From Lachnospiraceae bacterium (GTDB lineage Bacteria > Bacillota > Clostridia > Lachnospirales > Lachnospiraceae): a DNA stretch of 64,000 nucleotides. Under the pieces are notes generated by a model. It worked only from the letters and a program-made list of their open reading frames with translations. It searched no databases and was not told the DNA's origin. Of this stretch, positions 52,582 through 62,170 are shown in pieces (position 1 is the first letter of the stretch; the number at the start of each line of letters is the position of its first letter). The stretch is taken from contig JAILAD010000036.1 of the NCBI GenBank assembly GCA_024681795.1, positions 1 to 64,000 of the forward strand. Reading direction: 5' to 3'. Made by a program: the position numbers and the translations under genes.

Positions 52582-53607
52582 ATGAAGTTAAGTATTATTG
52601 TACCGGTTTACAATATGAATCACGACGGAAACCTTACCTTCTGCCTGGATTCTCTGGTAAACCAGACAATCGGCGATTACGAAATCATAGCGGTGGATGA
52701 TGCATCCACCGATGATTCCCTTGCGGTTTTAAGGGAGTATGAGAGTCGTTATCCTTCGTTTTTCCGCGTGGTGTCCTATCCGGACAACAGGCATCAGGGC
52801 GGTGCCAAGAATGCCGGAATCAGGGAAGCGAAGGGCGACTGGATCGGTTTTATCGATTCCGATGACTGGATTGCCCCGGACTGTTATGAAAAGCTTCTGA
52901 AAAAAGCGGAAGAAACCGGCGCCGATCTGGTCGGCTGTACGTACAGCATCGTGCATTCCCACACCTTTGAAACCGGAGAAGTGATTTCGAATAATACACC
53001 GGAACAGACCGGAATTCTGGATGGAAAAACCATGAAAAAACTGCTTCTTCATCCCGGCAGCATGGTAATCAAAATTTACTCGGCCGATGTAATCAGGGAG
53101 AATCACCTGTCCTTTCCGGAGGGGATTTTTTACGAAGACAACTGCGCATCGAGAGTGTGGGCTGTGTATTTTAAGCATTTTGAATATCTTGATGAGCCGC
53201 TTTACTATTACTACCAGCACGATACGTCCACAGTGCATACAATTACCGAAGAACGCTGCATGGACCGCATGAAGGCGATGGATTTAATGCTTGAGGAATT
53301 CCGTTCCCGCGGGCTTTACGATACATACAAAGACGAGCTTGAATGCGCTTATACGGAGCTGTATTTCCGTATCACGCTTTTTTCCTACATGATCGGGTGC
53401 AGGAAAAAACGGATGTCTTTTGTAAAGAAACTGAAAAAAGGACTTTTGACGAATTTTCCGGAGTTTAAGAAAAATCCCTATTATCACGTTCCGGATGCGG
53501 AAGAGAATAAAATGGTGGATTTATGCATGAAGTCCGTGCCGTCATTTTATATTTATTATTCCCTTCTTTGGAAGTACAGAAGGATGAAGAAAAAACGAAG
53601 CGGCTGA
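52582..53607 (+). CDS. family 2 glycosyltransferase
   Basis: 341 residues with a GT-A fold: SIIVPVYN at the start, VDDASTDDS, GFIDSDDW (DxD-type motif) and the acceptor-side EDNCASRVWAVY. It has no membrane helices; a basic C-terminal tail (KYRRMKKKRS) may attach it to the membrane. It transfers a sugar from a nucleotide donor to a glycan or protein acceptor. It is the last gene of the block before secA, 30 bp after the racemase gene, and supports a role of the block in decorating a surface glycan. Confidence 0.87.
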   Translation: MKLSIIVPVYNMNHDGNLTFCLDSLVNQTIGDYEIIAVDDASTDDSLAVLREYESRYPSFFRVVSYPDNRHQGGAKNAGIREAKGDWIGFIDSDDWIAPDCYEKLLKKAEETGADLVGCTYSIVHSHTFETGEVISNNTPEQTGILDGKTMKKLLLHPGSMVIKIYSADVIRENHLSFPEGIFYEDNCASRVWAVYFKHFEYLDEPLYYYYQHDTSTVHTITEERCMDRMKAMDLMLEEFRSRGLYDTYKDELECAYTELYFRITLFSYMIGCRKKRMSFVKKLKKGLLTNFPEFKKNPYYHVPDAEENKMVDLCMKSVPSFYIYYSLLWKYRRMKKKRSG

Positions 53608-53681
53608 CGCTTCCGGAAAGAAGCGGAAAAAGGCCGGAACAGGCGGAAAGAAACCCCGCGATAAGGGGTTGACCGCGCTTA

Positions 53682-53710
53682 TTGAAAAAAAGAAGAAAAT
53701 CTGTTAAAAT
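53682..53710 (+). promoter_or_regulatory. sigma-A promoter of secA
   Basis: TTGAAA (53682-53687), 17 bp, TAAAAT (53705-53710), followed by a 58-bp leader. AACCCC...GGGGTT at 53652-53670 makes a short hairpin without T-run just upstream. Confidence 0.6.
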
Positions 53711-53768
53711 AAATAGGTTATTGTGCTATTTGGCATACATAGTTGTTAAAGAAACGGAGCAATAAAAC

Positions 53769-56333
53769 ATGAAGATCGTTGATAAGATTTTCGGAACTCA
53801 CAGCGAAAGAGAACTGAAAAGAATCAGACCGCTTGTAGATAAAATCAATAAACTCGAGCCGGAGATTTCGGCACTCAGTGATGAGGAACTTCGGGCAAAA
53901 ACGGATGAATTCAAGGAACGCCTTTCCAAAGGCGAGACGAAAGACGACATTCTGCCGGAGGCTTTTGCGGTAGTAAGGGAAGCCGGTAAAAGAACGCTTG
54001 GCATGAGGCATTATGACGTGCAGTTAATCGGCGGTATTATTCTTCATCAGGGACGTATTTCCGAGATGAAAACCGGTGAAGGTAAAACCCTTGTTTCCAC
54101 GCTTCCCGCGTATTTAAACGCACTTGACGGAGAGGGCGTACACATCGTTACCGTAAACGACTATCTGGCAAAGCGTGATGCCGAGTGGATGGGACAGATT
54201 CATGAATTCCTGGGTCTTAAGGTCGGAGTGGTTTTAAACTCCATGGATTCCGAAGAAAGAAGAAAAGCATATAACTGTGATATTACCTATGTTACCAATA
54301 ACGAACTCGGTTTTGATTATCTTCGTGACAACATGGTTATTTATAAAGAGCAGCTCGTGCTTCGTAAACTCCACTATGCAATCGTGGACGAGGTCGACTC
54401 TGTTTTGATTGACGAGGCGAGAACCCCGCTTATCATTTCCGGTCAGTCCGGAAAATCCACAAAATTATACGAGATGTGCGATATTCTGGCAAAGCAGATG
54501 ACCAGAGGTAAAGATCAGGAAGAGATGTCAAAACTGGACCTGATTATGGGCGAGGAACAGGAAGAAACCGGTGATTTTATCGTAAACGAAAAAGACAAGG
54601 TCGTAAACTTAACCGCGGAAGGTGTGGCAAAGACCGAGCGCTTTTTCCAGATCCAGAACCTTGCCGATCCCGAGAATCTTGAGATTCAGCATAATATCAT
54701 TCTTGCACTTCGTGCTCACAACCTGATGTTTAAGGATCAGGATTATGTCGTAAAGGATGATCAGGTTATTATCGTCGATTCCTTTACCGGACGTTTAATG
54801 CCGGGAAGAAGATATTCCGACGGTCTGCATCAGGCGATTGAAGCAAAGGAACACGTAAAGGTAAAGAGAGAGAGCAAAACGCTTGCAACCATTACCTTCC
54901 AGAACTTCTTTAACAAATTTGAAAAGAAAGCCGGTATGACCGGTACTGCGTTAACGGAGGAAAAGGAATTCCGTGATATCTACGGAATGGATGTAATCGA
55001 GATTCCGACCAACAAGCCCGTTGCACGTATCGATCATCCCGATGCAGTATATAAGACCAAGAAAGGAAAACTGCATGCAATCTGCGATGCGGTTGAAATC
55101 GCACATGCCAAGGGACAACCGGTACTGGTAGGTACCATTACCATCGAAGCTTCCGAGGAAATCAGCAGAATGCTTACCAAACGCGGAATTCACCATAAGG
55201 TCTTAAACGCGAAGTTCCATGAAATGGAAGCGGAAATCGTTGCAGATGCAGGTCAGCACGGTGCGGTAACGATTGCGACCAACATGGCCGGCCGTGGTAC
55301 CGATATCAAGCTTGATGAGAAAGCAAAGGAAGCAGGCGGTTTGTTAATCGTCGGTACGGAACGTCATGAATCCAGACGTATTGACAATCAGTTGCGTGGT
55401 CGTTCCGGTCGTCAGGGAGATCCCGGTGAATCCAAGTTCTATATTTCCCTCGAAGACGATCTGATGAGATTGTTCGGTTCCGAAAGACTGATGACGGTAT
55501 TTACATCCCTCGGTGTTCCGGAAGATCAGGAAATCCAGCACAAACTTCTTTCCAATGCCATTGAAACGGCGCAGAAGAAGATTGAAAACAACAACTTTGC
55601 AATTCGTAAAAACCTTCTCGATTTTGACCAGGTAATGAACGATCAGCGTGAAATTATTTATGCGGAAAGACTCCGTGTATTAAACGGCGAATCCATGCGT
55701 GACGTCATCTACAAGATGATTACGGATTTGGTGGAAAGCTCGGTAAATACCGTTATCGGAGAAGATTCCTCCGCGGACAACTGGGATTTGAAGGAACTCA
55801 ACAATCTTCTCCTTCCCGTTATTCCGCTTGAACCCGTAACGCTTGACCGTATCGAGAAAAAGAAAAAATCTTCCCTGATCCAGCAGCTTAAGGAAGAGGC
55901 AACCAAACTTTATGAAGAAAAAGAAGCGCAGTTCCCTCAGGCAGAGCAGATTCGTGAAGTGGAGCGTGTCGTACTGCTCGGAGCCATTGACCGTAAGTGG
56001 ATGAACCATATTGACGATATGGATCAGTTAAAGCAGGGAATCGGTATGGTTGCATACGGACAGAAAGACCCTGTAGTGGAATATAAAATGGCAGGCTATG
56101 ATATGTTCGATGCCATGACCGATGCAATTAAAGAGGAAACCGTAAGACTTCTGATGCATATCAGAGTGGAGCAGAGAATCGAGCGTGAGCAGGTTGCAAA
56201 GGTAACCGGTACCAATAAGGATGATTCCGTACAAAAGGGACCGAAGAAAAGAGAAGCGGATAAGATTTATCCGAACGATCCGTGCCCCTGCGGAAGCGGA
56301 AAGAAATACAAAAACTGCTGCGGAAGACAGTAA
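53769..56333 (+). CDS. secA: preprotein translocase ATPase SecA
   Basis: 854 residues, the motor of Sec-dependent export. Walker A TGEGKT (102-107), [15 protein letters not shown] for the DEAD-like motif, [12 protein letters not shown] for the second helicase domain, and the C-terminal zinc SEC-C motif [14 protein letters not shown]. Length and domain order are normal. prfB follows after 12 bp, an arrangement shared with Bacillus and many Clostridia. There is no second secA in the window. Confidence 0.97.
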   Translation: MKIVDKIFGTHSERELKRIRPLVDKINKLEPEISALSDEELRAKTDEFKERLSKGETKDDILPEAFAVVREAGKRTLGMRHYDVQLIGGIILHQGRISEMKTGEGKTLVSTLPAYLNALDGEGVHIVTVNDYLAKRDAEWMGQIHEFLGLKVGVVLNSMDSEERRKAYNCDITYVTNNELGFDYLRDNMVIYKEQLVLRKLHYAIVDEVDSVLIDEARTPLIISGQSGKSTKLYEMCDILAKQMTRGKDQEEMSKLDLIMGEEQEETGDFIVNEKDKVVNLTAEGVAKTERFFQIQNLADPENLEIQHNIILALRAHNLMFKDQDYVVKDDQVIIVDSFTGRLMPGRRYSDGLHQAIEAKEHVKVKRESKTLATITFQNFFNKFEKKAGMTGTALTEEKEFRDIYGMDVIEIPTNKPVARIDHPDAVYKTKKGKLHAICDAVEIAHAKGQPVLVGTITIEASEEISRMLTKRGIHHKVLNAKFHEMEAEIVADAGQHGAVTIATNMAGRGTDIKLDEKAKEAGGLLIVGTERHESRRIDNQLRGRSGRQGDPGESKFYISLEDDLMRLFGSERLMTVFTSLGVPEDQEIQHKLLSNAIETAQKKIENNNFAIRKNLLDFDQVMNDQREIIYAERLRVLNGESMRDVIYKMITDLVESSVNTVIGEDSSADNWDLKELNNLLLPVIPLEPVTLDRIEKKKKSSLIQQLKEEATKLYEEKEAQFPQAEQIREVERVVLLGAIDRKWMNHIDDMDQLKQGIGMVAYGQKDPVVEYKMAGYDMFDAMTDAIKEETVRLLMHIRVEQRIEREQVAKVTGTNKDDSVQKGPKKREADKIYPNDPCPCGSGKKYKNCCGRQ

Positions 56334-56345
56334 CAGAGACTGATT

Positions 56346-57482
56346 ATGATAGAACTTGATGCAATAAAAACCGAATTATTGGGCTACGAGGCACCTCTTA
56401 AGGAAGTGCGGGATTCTCTTGACCTTGCGAATAAGGAAGAGCGGGTAAAAGAACTCGAACGTGAAATGCAGGAGCCGACTTTCTGGGACAAACCGGACGC
56501 GGCAAACGAAAAGACGAGACTTTTAAAATCCTTAAAAGACGATATTGAAATCTGTAACCGGCTGACTTCGTCCGTTTCGGATATTCTGGATCTGATTGAG
56601 ATGGCAAATGAAGAAAATGACGAGGCTTTGGCGGAAGATATCAAAACCGAGTTTGCGGCGTTTAAAGAAGATTTTGAAAAGATCCGTATTTCCACGCTGC
56701 TTTCGGAGGAATATGACCGAAACAATGCCATTCTTCGTCTGAATGCGGGTGCAGGCGGTACGGAAAGCTGCGACTGGGCAAGCATGCTGTATCGTATGTA
56801 TACCAGATGGGCGGAACGCAAGGGATTTTCCGTGGAAGTTCTGGATCTGCTTGACGGAGACGTTGCGGGAATCAAATCCGTTTCCTTCCAGGTAAACGGA
56901 GAGAATGCTTACGGATATTTAAAAGGCGAGAAGGGTGTACACAGATTGGTACGTATTTCCCCGTTTAACGCACAGGGAAAACGTCAGACTTCTTTTGTCT
57001 CTCTTGACGTTATGCCGGAACTGCCGGATGATGTGGAACTTGACATTAATCCGGAGGATTTGAAGGTGGATACCTACCGAAGCTCCGGTGCCGGCGGACA
57101 GCATATTAACAAGACCTCTTCGGCGGTCCGTATCACACATATTCCGACCGGTGTCGTAGTTGCCTGCCAGAATGAAAGAAGCCAGTTCCAGAATAAGGAC
57201 AAGGCAATGGCGATGTTAAAGGCAAAACTTCTTATGCTGAAGCAGGAAGCCCATGCGGAGAAACTTTCCGATATCCGCGGGGAAGTAAAGGAAATCGGTT
57301 TCGGACACCAGATCCGGTCTTATGTACTGCAGCCGTTTACACTGGTAAAAGATTTAAGAACCGGAGAGGAAACCGCAAATGCGGCAGCGGTTTTGGACGG
57401 GAATCTGGATAAACTGATTACGGCATATCTGAAGTGGAAGAGTCTCGGCGGACAGCCGGTTGAAGTTTCCGATGTGGAATGA
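56346..57482 (+). CDS. prfB: peptide chain release factor 2
   Basis: 378 residues; recognises UGA and UAA. The GGQ motif is G250-G251-Q252, and the anticodon-like SPF tripeptide lies in RISPFNAQG. In most bacteria prfB has an in-frame UGA at codon 26 read by a +1 shift at CTT-TGA-C; here the same place (L25-D26, 56418-56423) reads CTT-GAC, so the gene is uninterrupted and autoregulation by frameshifting is absent. A terminator follows. Confidence 0.96.
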   Translation: MIELDAIKTELLGYEAPLKEVRDSLDLANKEERVKELEREMQEPTFWDKPDAANEKTRLLKSLKDDIEICNRLTSSVSDILDLIEMANEENDEALAEDIKTEFAAFKEDFEKIRISTLLSEEYDRNNAILRLNAGAGGTESCDWASMLYRMYTRWAERKGFSVEVLDLLDGDVAGIKSVSFQVNGENAYGYLKGEKGVHRLVRISPFNAQGKRQTSFVSLDVMPELPDDVELDINPEDLKVDTYRSSGAGGQHINKTSSAVRITHIPTGVVVACQNERSQFQNKDKAMAMLKAKLLMLKQEAHAEKLSDIRGEVKEIGFGHQIRSYVLQPFTLVKDLRTGEETANAAAVLDGNLDKLITAYLKWKSLGGQPVEVSDVE

Positions 57483-57509
57483 TGTGGAATTAAGAAAATG
57501 TAATATAAA

Positions 57510-57540
57510 AATCCCGACTGAAAACGGTCGGGATTTTTTC
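57510..57540 (+). terminator. intrinsic terminator of secA-prfB
   Basis: AATCCCGAC (57510-57518) pairs with GTCGGGATT (57527-57535), followed by T residues to 57539. Confidence 0.88.
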
Positions 57541-57571
57541 ATGATTGTTATTGATGAAAACAGAAGCCGGT

Positions 57572-58939
57572 TTAGGATATGATGCAGTCCCGGCCGGAAT
57601 TTTTGCCTTTATACAGGTTCCGGTCTGCAATTGTGATCAGGTCGTCGATTTTTTCCTGGCCGGCAAAAGTTGCCACGCCGAAGGTAATGCTCATATGGAA
57701 AATTACGCCTTCTTCCACAAAGAATGCCTCGCGTTTAATCTCTTTTGAAATATTCTTTAAAACCTCGCAGGTGTCTTCTCTTGCCATGCAGAAACCGAGC
57801 AGGAATTCTTCGCCGCCCCATCTGACGGCAAAATCATTTTCTTTGCAGTTTCGTTTTAAAATCTCGGAGATTTTGGTCAGGACGGTATCGCCCATATCGT
57901 GTCCGTATTTGTCATTGACATTCTTAAAGTGGTCCAAATCCCCGATTACAACCGAAAATACATTATAATTTTTGTGGGATTCTTCCCAAAGCTTAATCAG
58001 CCGCTGACGGCCGGCACGCCTGTTGTACAGGCCTGTTAAAGGATCGGTGCCCATTACGTTTTTAATGGAATTTCCGGCGCTTACCGCATGCGTGGCAAGA
58101 TCCGCAATTTCATCGTTTCTGCTGAATGCAAGGGGATCCATCCGCTGATCTGCCGTTTGCTTTCTGACCAGTTCTTCCATATATTCGCGGATGACAATCA
58201 GTCTTTTTACGATTTTTCTGGACAATACGGTGATTAACAAAAACGTAATCAGGGCGGTAACAATTGTAAGAATCGCAATTTCAATATAGAAAATCCGGTT
58301 CATCCGATAGAAATTTTTCAGGAACAATGCGGAACCGACCATGCCGACCACCTTGTCTTTGTTGTAAATCGGAACATAAACGCATAAATACGGCTCGTTT
58401 CCGATTATATTTTTTTCCGTGGAAACAATGTTCCCTTTGAATACCTCGGTAACGATACGGTTGTCTGCAAGCACTGTACCGAGCTGTCTTTTGCCGCTTT
58501 CGTCCGTTACGGTGGTCATGACACGGTTATTTCCGTAAAAGACGCTTAATTCAATACCGAAAGCGCGTTTCTCATTCTCCAGAAAAGGGAGTTCGTCATT
58601 CATTCTGATATCACCGCAATACAATTCTCCGTGATTCATATGATAGAGTCCGTTAATGGAAGAGAAGTGTTCTGCGGTCAGAATGGAGGCGCCGCGCAGG
58701 GTGGTCAGAGTTTCTTTCACGGCGCTTAATCGGAGACTGTAAAGACCGATGCATATAAAAAGAATACCCATCAAAAGAATCGGAATCAGGGTGATGTTAC
58801 AAATCTGCAGCCACAGTTTCTTCCTGCGTTTGTGCTTTTCGGCAGGGAGAGCTTCCGTAGCCGGATTCTCAGCATCGGATGAATTTACGGAAGATTCTGC
58901 TTCGTTATTTACTTTTGCGAGGTTGTTTTCCAGGTCCAT
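57572..58939 (-). CDS. membrane diguanylate cyclase (GGDEF)
   Basis: 455 residues. Two membrane helices (about 44-70 and 208-232) enclose an extracellular Cache-like sensor domain, followed by a GGDEF domain: DPLTGLYNRRA, FSVVIGDLDHFKNVND and W374-GGEEF (375-379). The intact GGEEF motif argues for c-di-GMP synthesis from two GTP; RxxD for product inhibition is not obvious at the expected place. The signal is unknown. Downstream of it on the minus strand lies nothing else before the prfB terminator. Confidence 0.9.
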   Translation of the reverse strand: MDLENNLAKVNNEAESSVNSSDAENPATEALPAEKHKRRKKLWLQICNITLIPILLMGILFICIGLYSLRLSAVKETLTTLRGASILTAEHFSSINGLYHMNHGELYCGDIRMNDELPFLENEKRAFGIELSVFYGNNRVMTTVTDESGKRQLGTVLADNRIVTEVFKGNIVSTEKNIIGNEPYLCVYVPIYNKDKVVGMVGSALFLKNFYRMNRIFYIEIAILTIVTALITFLLITVLSRKIVKRLIVIREYMEELVRKQTADQRMDPLAFSRNDEIADLATHAVSAGNSIKNVMGTDPLTGLYNRRAGRQRLIKLWEESHKNYNVFSVVIGDLDHFKNVNDKYGHDMGDTVLTKISEILKRNCKENDFAVRWGGEEFLLGFCMAREDTCEVLKNISKEIKREAFFVEEGVIFHMSITFGVATFAGQEKIDDLITIADRNLYKGKNSGRDCIIS

Positions 58940-59024
58940 TCGTTGTTTCCCGATTATGATTTTTATCTATGGTTATTTCTGTTTGCCTGTTTTCATGAAT
59001 TCCCGTCTGTTTTATGAATTCCTG

Positions 59025-59777
59025 TTATGCCTGTTGTTTCTGCTTTACGATGTCCAAGTAGAAGTGTGCATAAGTACTCTGAATCAGGGGGCTGATCCAA
59101 AGAAAAGCGATTCCGAGGGAAAGGATGCCGAGGAAAAGAACCGGCAGCAGACTTATGCAAAGTCCGACATATCGCATGTAATTTCCCTTCATCAGCCAAA
59201 AACTCATCCGGATTGCCTTTGAAAGCGGCATATTTACGTAATCCCCGAGGATGTAGTAAAGCGGCATAAACGAAACCGAGATCAGGAATGCTGCGAGGTA
59301 GCCGGCAGCAATCAGGGAAAAGGCAACGGTCATATGCATGTTATTTTCCGGCGTAAATTCCGTCGTAACCGGATAAAATACGGAATATACAAAGCCCGGG
59401 AGAGAGCATAAAAAGTAGATTCCCTGAAGGATAAAGGAGGCTTTAATTATCCGGTCCGGACCTTTTCTGAATGCGGAGAACAGGGATGCGAACGTAGCGT
59501 TTTCGTTCTCCGAAAGAAGGGTAAAATACCGGATTCTTCCCGCAACCATCAGTCCGAGCATGACGTTTACGACAAAAGATATGATTTTTAAAATCACCTG
59601 CGCCCAAATGGCCTCGGATATCAGCATGCTTCCGACACAGGCGGACACTCCGAATTTAAAAACATAGAACACCAGTGTTACCAGAACCGGTGCATAGGGA
59701 TTGTTTAAAACGGTTTCCCTTGCAAGACCGCGGATGTCGGAAAGGCGTGTTTTACTGATTGATACGGTATCATTCAT
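59025..59777 (-). CDS. DUF975-type integral membrane protein
   Basis: 250 residues with about six hydrophobic helices and little soluble part. The N-terminal ISKTRLSDIRGLARETVLNN and the conserved LSKAIRMSFWLMKGNYMRY segment match the DUF975 family, widespread in Clostridia and of unknown function. Its start overlaps the end of the next upstream minus-strand gene by 8 bp, so the two are translationally coupled and probably work together at the membrane. Confidence 0.75.
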   Translation of the reverse strand: MNDTVSISKTRLSDIRGLARETVLNNPYAPVLVTLVFYVFKFGVSACVGSMLISEAIWAQVILKIISFVVNVMLGLMVAGRIRYFTLLSENENATFASLFSAFRKGPDRIIKASFILQGIYFLCSLPGFVYSVFYPVTTEFTPENNMHMTVAFSLIAAGYLAAFLISVSFMPLYYILGDYVNMPLSKAIRMSFWLMKGNYMRYVGLCISLLPVLFLGILSLGIAFLWISPLIQSTYAHFYLDIVKQKQQA

Positions 59778-60258
59778 TGGTGTCGCCTCCCGGAGTTATA
59801 AGAGGATTCGTAATTCCGGCCGGAGTCTGCAGGGAATTCTGATATTCCGTGGGATTCTGGACCGCATTCTGAATCTGCTTCATGTATTCATCAAAACTTA
59901 CTCCGTAAACCTGATAGGAAACTTCATCGTATTTTTTATGCAGCATGGTATCGTGGGATACGGAATAAACGCAGTATCCGCAGAATACGAGGTTTAAAAT
60001 CAGGATCAGGGTAGAAAAGAATATCGTAAAATTGTTGTACCAGTCATTTTTCTTTCGTTTTCCTTTTGCAAGATAAGCAAAGAAAATACTTAAAGGTGCG
60101 AAAAGAAAGGGAAAAATAATGGTCTGAAACAGAAAGGAGACAAGCGCTACAAAAAAGAACGTGGTACCAAGTCTGGTAGCACGGTAGTGCATGAAATTTT
60201 TTTGAAAAGTGCCTGAATTTTCTTCTCCGGGCATATCGTTGGGTATCTTTGTATCCAC
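59770..60258 (-). CDS. small membrane protein, DUF4190-like
   Basis: 162 residues: cytoplasmic N-terminus, two or three helices (about 32-62 and 77-100), then a soluble tail rich in Gln, Asn, Thr and Pro. FLFAPLSIFFAYLAKGKRKK resembles the DUF4190 core. A GGAGAA site precedes the start on the minus strand. It is coupled to the DUF975 gene. Confidence 0.6.
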   Translation of the reverse strand: MDTKIPNDMPGEENSGTFQKNFMHYRATRLGTTFFFVALVSFLFQTIIFPFLFAPLSIFFAYLAKGKRKKNDWYNNFTIFFSTLILILNLVFCGYCVYSVSHDTMLHKKYDEVSYQVYGVSFDEYMKQIQNAVQNPTEYQNSLQTPAGITNPLITPGGDTNE

Positions 60259-60350
60259 CTGAATTCTCCTTTACTTCCTTTACTCATAGAGAGAATACTA
60301 TTTTATCATAATTCGATATGTTTATCAAATCTTTGGGATTGTTTCCGCAA

Positions 60351-60379
60351 TTGCGAAAAATCACGGAATTTGCTATAGT
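60351..60379 (+). promoter_or_regulatory. sigma-A promoter of the DMT transporter
   Basis: TTGCGA (60351-60356), 17 bp, TATAGT (60374-60379); the gene starts 46 bp later. The -35 lies in an inverted repeat TTTCCGCAA-TTGCG-AAA. Confidence 0.6.
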
Positions 60380-60425
60380 AGTTAGCGTGGTTTGAAAGGG
60401 AAATACAGGAAAAACAGGTAAATTT

Positions 60426-61472
60426 ATGGAGAAAAATGAATTTGAAATAACGGAAGAAGCCATAATTGCGGCGACGGAATCCGAGACAGCCGAGGCGGAC
60501 CGGAAAAAAGGGGGAATTACACAGATTCTCGGGTGTATTCTGCTTTTGGTTACCGCGATGATCTGGGGGTTTGCATTCGTAGCGCAGAGCAAGGGTATGG
60601 AGAGTGTGGGCCCGTTTACGTTTAACGGAATCCGTTCTTTTGTCGGTGCAATTGCGTTACTTCCGGTATTGATTTTTAACAGAAAAAAAATATTTAAAGT
60701 ATTCAATGCCCGAAAGGAAGAAGTGACGGAACCGGCGCAGAAGAAAAAAATGCTGCTTCTCGGTATTATCACAATCGGAGTGGTCTTTTTTCTGGCGACG
60801 TCTTCCCAGCAGGTCGGAATCGGGCTTACCGACAGTGTAGGAAAAGCGGGATTTATTACTGCGCTTTATATCGTTTTAGTGCCGCTTCTCGGGATTTTCT
60901 TAAAGAAACGCCCCGGAATTGTGGTTTACGGATGCGTATTGGTGTCCGCAGTGGGATTATACCTGCTCTGTATTCCGAAGGGCAGCAAATTTACGTTAAA
61001 AGCAGGCGATCTTTTGCTGGTAGCCTGTGCAATTCTTTTTTCCGCCCATATCATGCTGATTGATTTCTTTACTGCCCGGATTAACGGCGTGTTGATTGCA
61101 TTCTGTCAGTTTATGACCGTGGGAATATTCAGTCTGTTCGGGATTTTGTTATTTGAACATCCGAGTCTTGAAAGCATCATGAAGGCCGGCCTTCCGATTC
61201 TCTATGCCGGTGTGCTTTCCAGTTCGGTCGGATATACCCTGCAGATTATCGGACAAAAATATGTGGAGCCGACCAGAGCGTCGCTCATTATGTGTATGGA
61301 ATCGGTATTTTCGGTGCTTGGGGGATGGCTGATTTTGAAACAGACGCTTTCTTTGAGGGAAGCAATCGGCTGCATCGTGATGTTTGTATCGATTATCGTC
61401 TGCCAGTTATTCGGAAACCGTTCAATCGGAAAGAAAACGACTGCCCCGTCCGGAGACAATCGAAAGGAGTGA
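60426..61472 (+). CDS. DMT-superfamily (EamA) transporter
   Basis: 348 residues with ten predicted helices in two EamA repeats (MIWGFAFVAQSKGMESVGP at the start of repeat 1; YAGVLSSSVGYTLQIIGQK and EPTRASLIMCMESVF in repeat 2). EamA proteins export metabolites or amino acids; substrate unknown. The N-terminal 30 residues are an acidic extension, and a Lys-rich insert lies in the loop around residues 80-100. Its last 51 bp overlap the convergent LytTR gene, and its terminator lies inside that gene at 61503. Confidence 0.87.
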   Translation: MEKNEFEITEEAIIAATESETAEADRKKGGITQILGCILLLVTAMIWGFAFVAQSKGMESVGPFTFNGIRSFVGAIALLPVLIFNRKKIFKVFNARKEEVTEPAQKKKMLLLGIITIGVVFFLATSSQQVGIGLTDSVGKAGFITALYIVLVPLLGIFLKKRPGIVVYGCVLVSAVGLYLLCIPKGSKFTLKAGDLLLVACAILFSAHIMLIDFFTARINGVLIAFCQFMTVGIFSLFGILLFEHPSLESIMKAGLPILYAGVLSSSVGYTLQIIGQKYVEPTRASLIMCMESVFSVLGGWLILKQTLSLREAIGCIVMFVSIIVCQLFGNRSIGKKTTAPSGDNRKE

Positions 61473-62144
61473 TTTCCACTCCGTGAAACCGGCTTTTAAC
61501 TGCGTACCGTTGCTCATTGTGACGGTACGTTTTTTGATGCTTACGACGTGATTGATATTGATGATGTATTTTCCTGAAATCAAAAGAAAAGGCTCGAAGG
61601 GTGCAAGGATGCTGCCGAGATCTTCCATAGTGCCGGGATGGCAGATTTCCTCTTCGTTTGTCAAAATGACTTTCACGCCGTTTTTTTCGGGAACGGCATA
61701 AAGAATTCTGTCGGGAAGAAGGTAGAGGGTTTTGCTTTCATCCCTGAGCTCGATTGTGCGGGGTCTGGATTCCAGGATGGAAAGGGCCTTGTCGAGAAGA
61801 GCGGTGAGTTCCGCTCTTTTTATGGGTTTTTCAAGGAAAAAAATATCCGCCGGGAGAGTTTCATTCCTGCGATAGTCGATTTTGGAAATCATTAAGACGA
61901 TGGGAGATGTCACGCCCATTTGGCGAAGGAGTGCGGCGGTTTCGGCACCGTCCGGGCCGGATTCGGTCATATCAATGAAAAACAGATCGTATTTCATCGG
62001 CGCCTGTTTTAAGGATTCCACATTTCCGTAGGAATCGATATAAAGATTGCCCGTGGTACGGATTCTTGAATCGGATTCCCGTCCGAGCAGGCGTTCCGTC
62101 TGTTTTCTGTCCGCGACATTGTCATCGCATACGGCAATATGCAT
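61422..62144 (-). CDS. LytTR-family response regulator
   Basis: 240 residues. Receiver domain with CDDN near the N-terminus and phospho-acceptor D58 in LFFIDMTESG, K in FFLEKPIKRAE, then a LytTR DNA-binding domain (about 135-235: LLISGKYIININHV). LytTR regulators typically control surface, quorum or bacteriocin genes. No histidine kinase lies beside it, so it is an orphan in this window. The minus-strand start follows GGCGGGGAG. Its C-terminus overlaps the transporter gene by 51 bp. Confidence 0.87.
   Translation of the reverse strand: MHIAVCDDNVADRKQTERLLGRESDSRIRTTGNLYIDSYGNVESLKQAPMKYDLFFIDMTESGPDGAETAALLRQMGVTSPIVLMISKIDYRRNETLPADIFFLEKPIKRAELTALLDKALSILESRPRTIELRDESKTLYLLPDRILYAVPEKNGVKVILTNEEEICHPGTMEDLGSILAPFEPFLLISGKYIININHVVSIKKRTVTMSNGTQLKAGFTEWKSLLSIVSGRGSRFLSD
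61503..61535 (+). terminator. intrinsic terminator located inside the convergent LytTR gene
   Basis: CGTACCGT (61503-61510) pairs with ACGGTACG (61522-61529), followed by six T residues (61530-61535). It serves the plus-strand transporter gene while encoding, on the minus strand, part of the LytTR domain. Confidence 0.75.
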
Positions 62145-62170
62145 GTTTTCTCCCCGCCGGTTTAAGAATT

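Noticed and set aside
53652..53670. Terminator before secA
   Set aside because: AACCCC/GGGGTT forms only a 6-bp stem and no T-run follows.
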